Assembly: GCF_002871945.2 (NCBI RefSeq)
Contig: NZ_CP126963.1
Span: forward strand, 372,001-436,000
Reading direction: 5' to 3'
DNA length: 64,000 nucleotides
From: Gleimia hominis
GTDB taxonomy: Bacteria > Actinomycetota > Actinomycetes > Actinomycetales > Actinomycetaceae
In this document: one piece after another, positions 37,489 to 47,500 of the stretch
Numbering within the stretch: the stretch's first letter is position 1
Layout of the letters: each line of letters opens with the position of its first letter
Translations under genes and position numbers: made by a program
The notes under the pieces: model-generated
What the model was told of the DNA's origin: nothing
Database searches by the model: none
Seen by the model: only the letters and a program-made list of their open reading frames with translations

Positions 37489-38799
37489 CTACTGTTCTTC
37501 TGTGGTGAACAGGTCGTCTTCAGCGGCACTTACTTGAGGGGGCGCCACCTGCGCTTCTACCGCACTGTTGTTAACATCCGAGGCGAGCGAGCCGAGCACG
37601 GTGCGCATTTCCTCCAGGTACCCGGAAACGGATTCGCGTTGCCGCTCTAGTTTCGCAACCGAGCGTTGCGCCAACGAGCGTTCATTCGCGATCTCTTGCC
37701 GTGCAGACTCACGCAGTTGTTCCGCTTCCGCTTCGGCGGAGGCGATGATGGCCTCGGCGTTTCGGCGCGCGTCTTCTTGCCGCCGGCGCACCACCGCGTC
37801 CGTGTCCGTGAGGAGCCGTTCTGCGCGGTGCAGCGTTTCCGCCAGGTGCTTCTCCGCTTCCGCAACCTGTTCTTGCGCCGCCTTGATGAGGCCTTGCGTC
37901 TGTTCGTGCGCTTCCTCTTGGGCACGCGCGTTCTCTTCACTGGCTTTCGCGCGGATCTGCGCGATCTCTTGCTCCGCTTCCTGCCGTTCAGCGGTCGAGC
38001 GGGTCCGCAGTTCGTCGGCCTGCTGGTGCACGTCGCGCATCAGCGTTTCCGCTTCAGTTTTCGCTTTCGCAACCGTGGCCGCTGCGGAGGACTTCGCTTG
38101 TTCGAGTGCCTGCGTGGCTTGCGCGTTCGCTTCCTCCCGGGTGGAACGAGCATCAGCCTGAGCGTCCGCACGCATCTGCGCGATCTCCTGTTCGGCTTTC
38201 ACCCGCGCCTCAACGTATTCTTTCTCTGCCCGAGTGCGGGTCACTTCCGCTTCCCGGTCGGCGCTGGCGCGCGTGTCATGCACGTATGTGTTGGTGGAGG
38301 CACGTAAGGACTGGGACTCGCGTTCAGCACCTGCCACGAGTTCGTCCGCGCGGTGCTGGGCATTCGTCAGAAGGGTTTGCGCTTCGGTGGAGGCACGAGA
38401 GGTACGTTCGTCAGCTTCACGGCGAGCTTCCGCAAGCAGTGCGGACGCTTCCGCTTCAGAACGCTCCGTGAGCCGGCTGGCGGCCACCCGGGCTTTTTCT
38501 ACGAGCGCATCGGCTTCCGCCCGAGCTTTTGTTGTGACTGCAGCAGCTTGTTCTTCGGCGGAACGCAGTAGTTGTTCGATGCGTGCGCCGATCCCGGTAA
38601 ATGAGGCTCGTTCCTGTTCTTCGACGCGGCCGCGTGCTTGTTTTAGGTCTTCTTCTAGGCCCCGGATGCGTTCTTCGGCCACTTCGCCGCGCTGACGCGC
38701 TTCTGTGAGCGCACTCATCAGAGTGTGTAGTTGTTCGTCGACCTGTACGCGATCGTACCCGCGCATTACTACGGGAAAGTCAGTCTGCTCTTCACTCAC
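37489..38799 (-). CDS. DivIVA-like long coiled-coil protein
   Basis: 436 aa. The N-terminal DFPVVMRGYDRVQVDEQLHTLM resembles the DivIVA membrane-targeting segment; residues 30-400 are an uninterrupted Ala/Glu/Arg/Gln coiled coil with repeated AEAEQLRESA-like phrases; the tail is acidic. Proteins of this design (Scy/FilP type) act as polar scaffolds for growth in actinobacteria; that role is inferred. GAAGGGACAAACGC precedes the GTG. Convergent with the zinc-ribbon gene, 13 bases apart. Confidence 0.75.
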   Translation of the reverse strand: MSEEQTDFPVVMRGYDRVQVDEQLHTLMSALTEARQRGEVAEERIRGLEEDLKQARGRVEEQERASFTGIGARIEQLLRSAEEQAAAVTTKARAEADALVEKARVAASRLTERSEAEASALLAEARREADERTSRASTEAQTLLTNAQHRADELVAGAERESQSLRASTNTYVHDTRASADREAEVTRTRAEKEYVEARVKAEQEIAQMRADAQADARSTREEANAQATQALEQAKSSAAATVAKAKTEAETLMRDVHQQADELRTRSTAERQEAEQEIAQIRAKASEENARAQEEAHEQTQGLIKAAQEQVAEAEKHLAETLHRAERLLTDTDAVVRRRQEDARRNAEAIIASAEAEAEQLRESARQEIANERSLAQRSVAKLERQRESVSGYLEEMRTVLGSLASDVNNSAVEAQVAPPQVSAAEDDLFTTEEQ

Positions 38800-39021
38800 G
38801 CGTTTGTCCCTTCACACGTTTAAACGCTGATATACACCGGTTATTAGTCTAAACAATTCCCGTAGCTAGGGGGAAACTACGGGTAGTTAATCTTACGTAT
38901 TATATGCCACCTGTAACCTTTGTTTGGGGTGAACGCGCACATTTGCTTTGCGAGCCGGTGGAAGCAAGTAGAAACAGGCATTAATCTAGGGGTAGTGCTT
39001 TGTATATAAATAGGAGTATTT

Positions 39022-39897
39022 GTGAAGAATATGCTCAAGCGCATGACGCTTCCGATCGTGTTTATCCTCATTGGGGCGCTCATGGCAGTTGCCGGTGTGC
39101 TTTACGCGACCGTGTTGCGTCCAGATTCCAGTATGCGTGCAACCATGGATGCTCCAAAATCACCTTATGTGGTTACAAAAGCAAGACTGTTTGGGGATGT
39201 TATTTCCAGTGAGGCGACCGTCACCGCGCAGTCGAACGGCAAGCCCGTTTCAGTTGCCGTTGCGGACGAAACCGATGCGGTTGGTTGGTTGGGAGATTCT
39301 GCGAATACGCAGGTCACGGGCTTGTCTTCGTGGGAGCGTTTGAAGCTTGAGGAACACGCTGCGCAAGATGAGAAGGCGCAGCACGGCGCGGTGGCGCAGC
39401 TGGATACGTGGAAGAGTTTTAAATCCGGCGAGGGAGCGGTGAAGGTTAAGATCCCCGCCGATGCCCGCAACCTCGTGGTATTGGCGTCGACAGATGGGAA
39501 GGAGCCGGCGCCTCAACTGACGGTCACGTGGACGCAAGAAACGTCGGTGGGGTGGGCGATCGCGTTGGCGATAACCGGCGTGGTGATTCTGGCGCTCGGG
39601 CTGGCCCTCATGCTGCACAACCGGGCGCGGCGCACACAAGCAAAGCAAGAGCAGGCGGCGCAGCAGCAAGAACGCGTGCAGCGTGAAGAAACGATGATTG
39701 AAACAACGGTTGGTGAACGCACGGTTAAACTCCCGTCTCGGCGGGCAATTCGTGAGGCCCGGCAGCGAGGAGAAACTGAGATCGTGGTAGAGGGGCACTC
39801 GTTTAGCACGCAAGCAATCCCGGTGGTTCGGAAAGTGCGTGACCCAGAAGCGTCTTCGCGCGCACATCGGAAGGAGGGGGCTCGAGATGACAGCTGA
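39022..39897 (+). CDS. Uncharacterised membrane protein, first gene of an envelope operon
   Basis: 291 aa, not recognised. N-terminal membrane helix (LPIVFILIGALMAVAGVLYATVL), an extracellular domain (about 35-180) with SNGKPVSVAVADETDAVGWLGDS, a second helix (WAIALAITGVVILALGLALML), then a basic Gln/Arg-rich cytoplasmic tail. AGGAG precedes the GTG. Its end overlaps the lipoprotein gene by 11 bases, so they are coupled. Confidence 0.75.
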   Translation: MKNMLKRMTLPIVFILIGALMAVAGVLYATVLRPDSSMRATMDAPKSPYVVTKARLFGDVISSEATVTAQSNGKPVSVAVADETDAVGWLGDSANTQVTGLSSWERLKLEEHAAQDEKAQHGAVAQLDTWKSFKSGEGAVKVKIPADARNLVVLASTDGKEPAPQLTVTWTQETSVGWAIALAITGVVILALGLALMLHNRARRTQAKQEQAAQQQERVQREETMIETTVGERTVKLPSRRAIREARQRGETEIVVEGHSFSTQAIPVVRKVRDPEASSRAHRKEGARDDS

Positions 39898-40915
39898 GCG
39901 TCAACTAAAGAACGAGGACGGTCTGGTCAGCAGGCGCAGTGCGCTGAAACTAGCAGGGTTGATGTTGGGCGGTGTCACCGTGACGGCGTGTGCGGGTAAA
40001 CCCCCGCAGATTAAGCCTCAGCCGAGCGAGTCCGCGTCGGCCGCCCCGAACTTGGATGCGAAGCGGATTGAATCGATTCTAAGCAGCGTGTCGCAGGTGG
40101 TGGAAAAGGCGGATAAGGCACAGGACGCGAATCTTCTAAAGGAACGTCTGGTGGATCCGGCGCTAGCGATGCGCTCTGCTCAGTACGGGCTGGTAGACGC
40201 CACGGGGGAGAAGCCAGCGGGGTTCAAATTCTCGCCTAAAACCGCGACGGTTACGAATGCGCAGGATTGGCCGCGAGCGATCGTGGCTGCGAGCGTGACT
40301 GACAATAAGTCGCTGCCGGTTATGGCGATCTTTAAGCAAAAGGATGCGCGTTCTAACTACATGTTGGAATCGTGGGCGCGCCTGTTCCCCGGCCGCACTG
40401 TGCAGACAATTTCGGCAGCTGAAGGGTCAGCGCTGGTTGACCCGAAGTCGGATGCGTTCATGCTGCCGGTTGAGAAGGCGGTGCAGGCGTGGGTGGATCG
40501 CCTCAACGGGAAAGAAACGAAGGGCGTGAAGCTGGCTGAGGATGATTTCTCGAAGTACTACCTTGAGGAAAAGAAGAAACTCGAGGAAGCTGTGGAGTCA
40601 GCGGGGACGGTAACGTTCAATGCAGCCCCGATGCCAGAGACGATAACTGCGATCCAAATGAGTACGCAAGACGCATTGACGGCCGCGTCACTGCAATACA
40701 CGGTCACTTATGAACGCACGGATGAAGAAGCTGAGCTGGCGATCGGGGGGACGGCAGCGAAGCTGTTGGATGACCCGCAGGTGGGGGATGACCGCGTTGT
40801 AGTGACGTACCTGGTGAGCGTGCTGCTGCAAGTACCTCATAAGAAGAATGAGGGGGAAATAACGGCGCTCGGTGCGGAGCGGGTGCTTCAAAAGGTTGAA
40901 CGGAAAGAGAAGTAA
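39887..40915 (+). CDS. Putative Tat-exported lipoprotein of unknown function
   Basis: 342 aa. The signal peptide has a twin-arginine motif (SRRSALKLAG, residues 15-24) and a lipobox ending at Cys35 (VTACAG), so it looks like a Tat-dependent lipoprotein. The mature part is Lys/Glu-rich without a domain I recognise. ATG 39887 follows GGAGGGGG by six bases; the longer reading frame lacks a site. Lies between a membrane protein and a thioredoxin-like protein on one transcript. Confidence 0.75.
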   Translation: MTAERQLKNEDGLVSRRSALKLAGLMLGGVTVTACAGKPPQIKPQPSESASAAPNLDAKRIESILSSVSQVVEKADKAQDANLLKERLVDPALAMRSAQYGLVDATGEKPAGFKFSPKTATVTNAQDWPRAIVAASVTDNKSLPVMAIFKQKDARSNYMLESWARLFPGRTVQTISAAEGSALVDPKSDAFMLPVEKAVQAWVDRLNGKETKGVKLAEDDFSKYYLEEKKKLEEAVESAGTVTFNAAPMPETITAIQMSTQDALTAASLQYTVTYERTDEEAELAIGGTAAKLLDDPQVGDDRVVVTYLVSVLLQVPHKKNEGEITALGAERVLQKVERKEK

Positions 40916-40932
40916 AGGAAGACGGAAGCAAA

Positions 40933-41940
40933 GTGACTGAGCAAAACGCTAAGGACCCTTACATCCCGGCCACGCAAGGAGCCGTGGACCTGTCGGCACA
41001 CAAACGTGGGGGAGCGGTGAATCCGAAGTCGGCAACCGCAGCTAGTGGCGTGGCGGCCGGTGGTGCGGCGGGCACCGGGCAGGCTGCGGGGCCGATGGGT
41101 GACCCGCGGGCAGCGGCGCCTCAGGCCGGACCTCAGGCGGGGGCAGGTAATGGGGAACTGCGCGGCCCGATTGTGCGCGACGTGTCTGAGCAGGAGCTGG
41201 CGGAACTGTCGCAACTGTCGGTGCAGCTGCCTGTAATCTTGATGCTCTGGTCGGCGCACGCAGAAGAATCAAAAACAATGGCGCAGACACTGGAGCAGAT
41301 TACGCGCGAGCTAAACGGTCGCGTGGTGCTCGCGAAGGTTGATATTGATGCGAACCCGCAGTTCGCGCAGGCGCTTGGAACGCAGGCAGTACCAACGGTT
41401 ATCGCGTTGTTTGGGGGACGCACGGTGCCGCTGTTCCAAGGCACTCAAGGGCGCGACCAGATTGTGGCTGTGCTGAATGAGTTGCTGCAACTTGCCGCGT
41501 CCAGTGGGCTCACCGGCCGCATGGTTGACACTGAGGAGGATGCGCAGCCGCAGGTGGATCCGCTGCATGAGGAGCCGCTCGCGCTGGAGGACGCGGGGGA
41601 TATTGACGGGGCGATCAAAGCCTGGCACACCGTGTTGGCGAACCAGCCGCGGGATCGGGAAGCGAAAGAAGCGATTGCTCGGTTGAAACTGCAAAAGCGG
41701 GCGCTCAGTGAAGACACTGATACGGACACACCGCAGGCGCGTGCCGATCAGGCGCTGATCAGTGGTGACACGCAAGCGGCGTTCGACATTATGCTCGCTG
41801 AGTTTGAACGGTTAAAACCCATGGACGCGGAAGCGGCCGATGAGGTGCGGGAGCGGCTCGTGGAAATGTTCACGGTTGTTGGTTCCGCTGATCCTGCGGT
41901 TAAATCTGCGCGCGCCCGCCTGTCCGCGCTGTTGTTCTAG
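40933..41940 (+). CDS. Thioredoxin-fold/TPR protein lacking the CxxC (CnoX/YbbN-like)
   Basis: 335 aa. A Gly/Ala/Pro-rich N-terminal linker (to about 75), then a thioredoxin fold (about 80-190): VILMLWSAHAEESK replaces the usual WCGPC, so no redox cysteines, while VDIDANPQFAQALGTQAVPTVIALFGG is preserved. The C-terminal part (about 200-335) has TPR-like helices (DGAIKAWHTVLANQPRDREAKEAIARLKLQ). Similar to YbbN/CnoX co-chaperones. GTG start preceded by GACGGAAG. Confidence 0.88.
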   Translation: MTEQNAKDPYIPATQGAVDLSAHKRGGAVNPKSATAASGVAAGGAAGTGQAAGPMGDPRAAAPQAGPQAGAGNGELRGPIVRDVSEQELAELSQLSVQLPVILMLWSAHAEESKTMAQTLEQITRELNGRVVLAKVDIDANPQFAQALGTQAVPTVIALFGGRTVPLFQGTQGRDQIVAVLNELLQLAASSGLTGRMVDTEEDAQPQVDPLHEEPLALEDAGDIDGAIKAWHTVLANQPRDREAKEAIARLKLQKRALSEDTDTDTPQARADQALISGDTQAAFDIMLAEFERLKPMDAEAADEVRERLVEMFTVVGSADPAVKSARARLSALLF

Positions 41941-41985
41941 AACTCGCCTGTACGCTGCTGTTCTGATTTCCAACAGTTGTTCTAG
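41932..41985 (+). repeat. Stop-codon region repeated after the thioredoxin-like gene
   Basis: TTGTTCTAG at 41932-41940 (the gene's last codons and TAG) recurs at 41977-41985, with a degenerate copy (CTGCTGTTCTG) between. Same sequence class as the repeat after nucS. Confidence 0.6.
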
Positions 41986-42039
41986 AGGCCGGGTATTGTT
42001 GGTCTTGTTCGAGACCTTGCCCACGGCACGCTTAATCGA

Positions 42040-42071
42040 AAACCGGCCGGATCACTGTTTCCGGCCGGTTT
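42040..42071. terminator. Bidirectional terminator between convergent genes
   Basis: Perfect 12 bp arms AAACCGGCCGGA (42040-42051) and TCCGGCCGGTTT (42060-42071), eight-base loop, A and T flanks on either side. It separates the plus-strand envelope operon from glgB on the minus strand. Confidence 0.88.
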
Positions 42072-42077
42072 CGTGTA

Positions 42078-44267
42078 TTACGCCCCTTGCCCTTGCGGAC
42101 GAAGCCAAATCGCTCCCAAAGGTGGGACGCGCAACTGCGCGGAAGCGGGGCGGCCGTTCCATGGAACCGACTCGCCAACCACGGGCCCCACGTTGATAAC
42201 GCCGGAACCACCGAACTCCTCACTGTCCGTATTGAGGATCTCCTCCCACTGACCAGCGAACGGTAGGCCCACCCTGTAGTCCTCATGGGGGTTGCCCGCA
42301 AAGTTACAGATGCACACCAGCATCTGGGTTTGCCCCTCTGCGTCACACCCCTTGCGGATAAACGAAATCACGTTGTGGTCCGCATCCCCAGCCTCAATCC
42401 ATTCGTAACCCGTGTAATCATCGTCCCAAAGGGCGGGGGAATGCACGTAAATATCATTCAAACGCGCCACCAAGCGGTCAATCTGCCGGTGCCCCGGATC
42501 GTCCAGCAACCACCAGTCCAACGAGAACGCGTCGGACCACTCGGATTCCTGCCCGAACTCCTGGCCCATAAAAACCAGTTGCTTGCCCGGATGCGACCAC
42601 TGGTAAGCAAACAGGGACCGCAAACCCGCGAGCTTACGCCACTTATCACCCGGCATGCGGGCAATCAAAGAACCTTTCCCATGCACCACCTCATCGTGAG
42701 ACAGCGGCAAAATGAAGTTCTCCGAGAACGCGTACACGAGGGAGAACGTGAGTTCACCGTGATGCCACCGCCGGTTCACCGGATCTTCCTGCAGGTAACG
42801 CAGCGTGTCGTTCATCCACCCCATGTTCCACTTCATGCCGAAACCGAGCCCACCCCCGGTGGTGGGAGCCGTGACCCCCGGCCAAGCGGTGGATTCTTCT
42901 GCAATCATGACGATACCGGGGTTGCGCCGGTAAGCGGTGGCGTTCGTTTCTTGCAAAAACTGGATTGCCTCCAAATGCTCGCGACCACCGTACTGGTTGG
43001 GGCGCCACTGGCCCTCACCGCGCGAATAATCCAAGTACAGCATGGATGCGACCGCGTCCACCCGCAGTCCGTCCACGTGGAACTCCTCTAACCAGTACAG
43101 GGCGTTCGCCACCAAGAAGTTCCGCACTTCCCGCCGCCCGTAGTTGAACACCAACGTGCCCCAGTCCGGATGCTCCGCACGCAACGGATCCGGGTCCTCA
43201 TATAGGGCGGTGCCGTCGAACCGTGCGAGCGCCCACTCGTCTTTCGGGAAATGTGCAGGCACCCAGTCGAGGATCACGCCGATGCCCGCCTGATGGCACT
43301 GATCCACAAAATAGCGGAAATCATCAGGCGTACCGAACCGGGCGGTGGGCGCATAATACGACGTCACCTGGTAGCCCCAAGAGCCACCAAACGGGTGCTC
43401 CGCCACCGGCATGAGCTCCACGTGCGTGAACCCCATGCGTTTCAAATACGGAATCAGCTCGTCCGCCAAACCGCGGTAACCCAGCCCCTGCTTCCAAGAC
43501 CCCACGTGAATCTCGTAAATGGACATGGGCAACTGCTGGGGATTGCGGTTTGGCCGCTGCGTCATCCACGCCTCGTCATTCCACTCGTGGAACTGATCGG
43601 TCACCACCGACGCTGTTGCCGGTGGAATCTCCGTTGCCCGCGCCATGGGATCAGCTTTTTGCACCCAGCCGCCTCCGGGCGTGCAGATCTCATACTTGTA
43701 GCGCGCCCCGACCTCAACGTCTGGAATAAACAGTTCCCACACGCCACTGGCCCCCAGGGAGCGCATCGCGCTGCCCGTACCATCCCAGTAGTTGAAATCC
43801 CCAACCACGCGCACCGCACTCGCATTTGGTGCCCACACAGCAAACGAAACGCCCGAGACGTCACCGAGCTCACCCTCATAGTGATGTAAGTGCGAACCTA
43901 AAACGGTCCACAGCGTTTCGTGGCGACCCTCTGAAATCAGGTACGTATCCATCTCCCCGAGCGTGGGGAGGAAGCGGTAGGGATCGTCCACGTCCGTCAC
44001 CTGATCGCCGTACGTGACGCGCAGCCGGTAGTCCACAATCTGGGGAGATTCGAATGCGCACACCCAAACTCCATCTTGCTCGTGGCGCGCCTCGTACACA
44101 TCGTGAGCGGTCACAACCTCAACGGAATCCGCCAAATGTCGGACAGTGCGGATAGTCACCACACCATCTTGAAGGTGCGCGCCCAGAACCGAGTGCGGCG
44201 AGTGGTAACTCGCATTCGCTACCTGCGAGAGAATATCACCAGAAACGTACATAGGGGTTGCATTCAT
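42078..44267 (-). CDS. glgB: 1,4-alpha-glucan branching enzyme
   Basis: About 729 aa GH13 enzyme introducing alpha-1,6 branches into glycogen-like glucan. N-terminal CBM48 ([36 protein letters not shown]), catalytic barrel with the nucleophile in [15 protein letters not shown], acid/base Glu in [12 protein letters not shown], and Asp in [15 protein letters not shown] place the start at ATG 44267 ([10 protein letters not shown]); a GTG eight codons upstream is possible, and neither has a clear ribosome site. Last gene of the glgE-treS-mak-glgB unit. Confidence 0.95.
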   Translation of the reverse strand: MNATPMYVSGDILSQVANASYHSPHSVLGAHLQDGVVTIRTVRHLADSVEVVTAHDVYEARHEQDGVWVCAFESPQIVDYRLRVTYGDQVTDVDDPYRFLPTLGEMDTYLISEGRHETLWTVLGSHLHHYEGELGDVSGVSFAVWAPNASAVRVVGDFNYWDGTGSAMRSLGASGVWELFIPDVEVGARYKYEICTPGGGWVQKADPMARATEIPPATASVVTDQFHEWNDEAWMTQRPNRNPQQLPMSIYEIHVGSWKQGLGYRGLADELIPYLKRMGFTHVELMPVAEHPFGGSWGYQVTSYYAPTARFGTPDDFRYFVDQCHQAGIGVILDWVPAHFPKDEWALARFDGTALYEDPDPLRAEHPDWGTLVFNYGRREVRNFLVANALYWLEEFHVDGLRVDAVASMLYLDYSRGEGQWRPNQYGGREHLEAIQFLQETNATAYRRNPGIVMIAEESTAWPGVTAPTTGGGLGFGMKWNMGWMNDTLRYLQEDPVNRRWHHGELTFSLVYAFSENFILPLSHDEVVHGKGSLIARMPGDKWRKLAGLRSLFAYQWSHPGKQLVFMGQEFGQESEWSDAFSLDWWLLDDPGHRQIDRLVARLNDIYVHSPALWDDDYTGYEWIEAGDADHNVISFIRKGCDAEGQTQMLVCICNFAGNPHEDYRVGLPFAGQWEEILNTDSEEFGGSGVINVGPVVGESVPWNGRPASAQLRVPPLGAIWLRPQGQGA

Positions 44268-44320
44268 GGTCCCATTGTCGCATGTTTTCACCCCACACGC
44301 GTTCCAAATGGTGACGTGCG

Positions 44321-45634
44321 TTACGTGAGGTTTTTAAGTGCCCGCAGCGGAATGTCAATCCACTCTGGGCGCATCCGGTACTCGTAAACCGTTTCGTACG
44401 TCGCCTTTTCCACCAGGAGGGCGCGCAGCATCACCTGCTCAACCGGACCTAACCCACCCCCGGACGTGTAACCGTTCAAGAACGCATCTTGCGCCGCCTG
44501 CGTCCACGCTGCCCCCGCGCTCGCCTTCGCACCCGCGTAGTCGAACGAACGCAGCATCCCCGCCACGTCTCGGAGTGCGAAATCTTTTTGCCGCCGATCC
44601 GCGAGTGAACGCAATGGTTCCCCTTCGAAATCCAGCACTGTCCACCCGGCGTCTGAATGCATCGTTTGCCCCAGGTGATAGTCGCCGTGCACGCGGATCA
44701 CGGGTGGTAGTTCCGAAAGGTTCTCCACTTCGTGAACTGCGGCGATCAGCTGCTGATCGAAATCGCGTTCCTTCAGCGCGGGCACTTCCGCACTGGCCGC
44801 TTGAATATTTGCCGTGAGGCGCTGAGCGAACTCACTGGTGGCCATGGACTCACTGGCGCCGAACGCATCGGCTAACCGTTCGTGCATCTGCGCGGTCACC
44901 CGGCCCAGTGAGTGGGCGAGCGCAGCGGGGTCTGCGCCTTCGCGCGCCATCTGAACGAACAGTTCGAACCCATCCCGGCCATCGCGCACCAGGGCCCCGC
45001 CGATTGCGTACACGAACGGTTCGCGTGCCTCTCCGCGTGGTTGCAGCTGCGCGTACAGCACGGGGGTGGCCACGCATTCCCAACCGGTAGCTGCGAGGGC
45101 TTGTGTGACTTCTAACTCCGGGTGCACTCCCGGATGCAGAACCCGCAGGAACTTCACGACGCACGCGGCTTCGCCGGGGAACACCACGGACGTGTTGGAC
45201 TGCTCCCCAGAAATGACGTGGGTCTGGTCCGCTACTTGCAGCAGGCGGTCGCGTATTGTCCTGGCTTGTTCAGGAGCCAGTGGGGAAATCGTCCCATCGG
45301 TGTAGGCTTCGCGGATCCAGGCGCGTAAAAATAGGGGGGAATACGCGCCGTCAACAATCCACGCGTCGCGCACGTGGGCAACGACTCCGCTGGAAGGCGC
45401 CTGATCCGTGTACACCAGTGGGACCGACAGGAGGTTTTCCCCCACTTCGATTAGGGAGATCCACACGGGTTCCACGGGTTCATTCGCCGGATCCGCAACC
45501 GACAGGGCAGACAAATCCACCGTGTCGAGCACCCGGATCTGGTCGCCTTTCTGCCCGGGGAACCACCTCCTCGAGTACAACCATGGGCCGATCGCATCCA
45601 ACAGATCTAAATCTTCAGGCCAAGACGCACTCAT
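44321..45634 (-). CDS. mak: Maltokinase
   Basis: 437 aa kinase phosphorylating maltose to maltose-1-phosphate, the GlgE substrate. The kinase core is recognisable: [15 protein letters not shown] (catalytic loop), [16 protein letters not shown] (metal-binding Asp), and the following [16 protein letters not shown], diagnostic of Mak/Pep2. The N-terminal cap domain is intact. Its ATG overlaps the treS stop by four bases, so translation is coupled to treS; the frameshift upstream in treS could lower its expression. Confidence 0.93.
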   Translation of the reverse strand: MSASWPEDLDLLDAIGPWLYSRRWFPGQKGDQIRVLDTVDLSALSVADPANEPVEPVWISLIEVGENLLSVPLVYTDQAPSSGVVAHVRDAWIVDGAYSPLFLRAWIREAYTDGTISPLAPEQARTIRDRLLQVADQTHVISGEQSNTSVVFPGEAACVVKFLRVLHPGVHPELEVTQALAATGWECVATPVLYAQLQPRGEAREPFVYAIGGALVRDGRDGFELFVQMAREGADPAALAHSLGRVTAQMHERLADAFGASESMATSEFAQRLTANIQAASAEVPALKERDFDQQLIAAVHEVENLSELPPVIRVHGDYHLGQTMHSDAGWTVLDFEGEPLRSLADRRQKDFALRDVAGMLRSFDYAGAKASAGAAWTQAAQDAFLNGYTSGGGLGPVEQVMLRALLVEKATYETVYEYRMRPEWIDIPLRALKNLT

Positions 45635-47410
45635 TCGTCTTCCTCCTCGTCTTCCAAGAATGTCACTTCAAGCCAGTAAAAAGCGTGCCGCGAGAGCGTA
45701 ATATCAATCGTCTCCTCTTCAGATACCGAGGGGAAGGGATTGCCCGACGCCACATCGGTTAGGTGCCACCCCGACATGCCGGGCAGGTCAATGGTGGCCG
45801 AACGTGACGCGGTAGAGAGGTTGTTCACGCACAGAATCGTCGTTTGCTCATCGCGGCGCAGGTACGCCAAAACCGCGTCATCAGAACTGTTCAGCAGTGT
45901 CATTGACCCCAATCCGAACGCTGGGTAACGCTTGCGCATTTTCAGCATGGCCCGCATCCAGTTCAACATCGACGTGGGGCGCGAGCGCGACTCCTCAACA
46001 TTAATCGCATTCGGCGCATACGGACCCTGGGAAATAACAGGGAGGTAAAAATCCTCCGCGGCGGCGGAAGAAAACCCGGCGCCAGGCGAATCATCCCACT
46101 GCATCGGAGTGCGCACACCGTTGCGGTCCGACAGCCAAATGTCATCGCCCATGCCGAGCTCGTCACCGTAATACAAGAACGGGGAGCCGGGCAGTGAAAG
46201 AAGCAGGGCGTTCGCTAACTCCACCTCGCGCCGCGACCCACGCAGCAGCGGCATCAACCGGCGGCGGATCCCCACGTTCGCACGCATTCGATCTTCCGGG
46301 GCGTACCACCCGTACATGTCCGCGCGTTCTTCGTCCGTGACCATCTCCAAGGTGAGCTCATCGTGGTTACGCAAGAACGTGCCCCACTGCCCGCCCTTGG
46401 GTAGCGGCGGGGTTTCCGCCATCGATTCGCGGATCCCACGCGACGATTCCTCCCGCAGGGCCGCGAAAATCTTGGGCATTATCGGAAAGTGGAAACACAC
46501 GTGGCACTCGGGGCGCGCGTCCGTCCCAAAGTAAGCCACCACCTCGTGCGGCGGCTGGTTCGCTTCCGCAATCATCATCGTGCCTGGGTATTCATCGTCA
46601 ATCATCTCTCGCAGGTCCGCGATGAACTCGTGGGTTGCGGGCAGGTTTTCGCAGTTCGTCCCATCTTCTTCAAACAGGTACGGGATCGCGTCCAACCGAA
46701 TCCCATCCACGCCAATATCACACCAGTAGCGGATCACGTTCTTCACGGCTTCCTGCACCGCGGGGTTTTCGAAGTTGAGGTCCGGCTGGTGGTCGAAGAA
46801 CCGGTGCCAGTAGTATTCGCCGCGCACGGGGTCGAAGGACCAGTTTGAATCCTCCGTGTCAATGAAAATTACTGCGCGCATCCAGGTATTCACTGGGCCG
46901 GGATCGCCACACGTAGAAGTCCCCGTACGGGCCGGACGGGTCGTTTCGGGAAGATTGGAACCACGGGTGCTGATCAGACGTGTGGTTCAAAACCATGTCG
47001 ACAATTATGCGGATGTGACGCTCGTGCGCGTCCGCAACCAGGCGTTTGAAGTCTTCTAAGGTCCCGTAGCGCGGATCCACGTCCATGAAGTCAGAAATGT
47101 CGTATCCACCATCGCGCATCGGGGAGGGGTAGAACGGGGGGATCCACAGGGCGTCCACCCCCAGCCACGCCAGGTAGTCCAGCTTTGACCGCAGCCCTTC
47201 GAAGTCCCCCACGCCGTCGTTATTCGAATCCTTAAAAGAGTGAGTTAGAACCTCGTAAAAAACGGCTGTGCGGTACCACTGCGGGTCTTGCGCAACTGGG
47301 GGAAACTCGTGTTGTGCCAAGTCTGGTACTTCGTGTTTTTTTGCGGAACTACCCGGCACGTTCACCAGAGGAACTGCGCCGGTGGCGGGTGCGTCATTTC
47401 GATTTGTCAT
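45631..47410 (-). pseudogene. treS: Trehalose synthase, interrupted by a single-base frameshift
   Basis: GH13 trehalose/maltose isomerase split in two frames. Part 1 (47410-46859) carries ...SGPYGDFYVW and EYLDAR, then terminates with SNFH. Part 2 (46893-45631) continues VIFIDTEDSNWSFDPVRGEYYWHRF and holds the nucleophile in DGIRLDAIPYLF, the Glu in MMIAEANQPP and LRNHDELTL. The family reads YxDARxIFxDTE across this point; removing one base near 46873 (the A after GCGCGC on the coding strand) joins the frames and gives about 597 aa, close to the usual 600. Otherwise intact, so a recent mutation, a sequencing error, or (less likely) recoding. Start ATG 47410 has a weak ribosome site. Confidence 0.88.
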
Positions 47411-47500
47411 ACTCACCAAATTTCTGTGTGCAAAATACGTTTTAGCTCGACGAGCGCGAGTCTAACCCTCGGGTCTGCTTGCGCGCGGTACTCGGGTGCG

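Noticed and set aside
37568..38695. Several plus-strand frames opposite the coiled-coil gene
   Set aside because: Low-complexity shadow frames (Ser/Ala/Cys-rich) created by the repetitive coiled-coil codons; no start signals.
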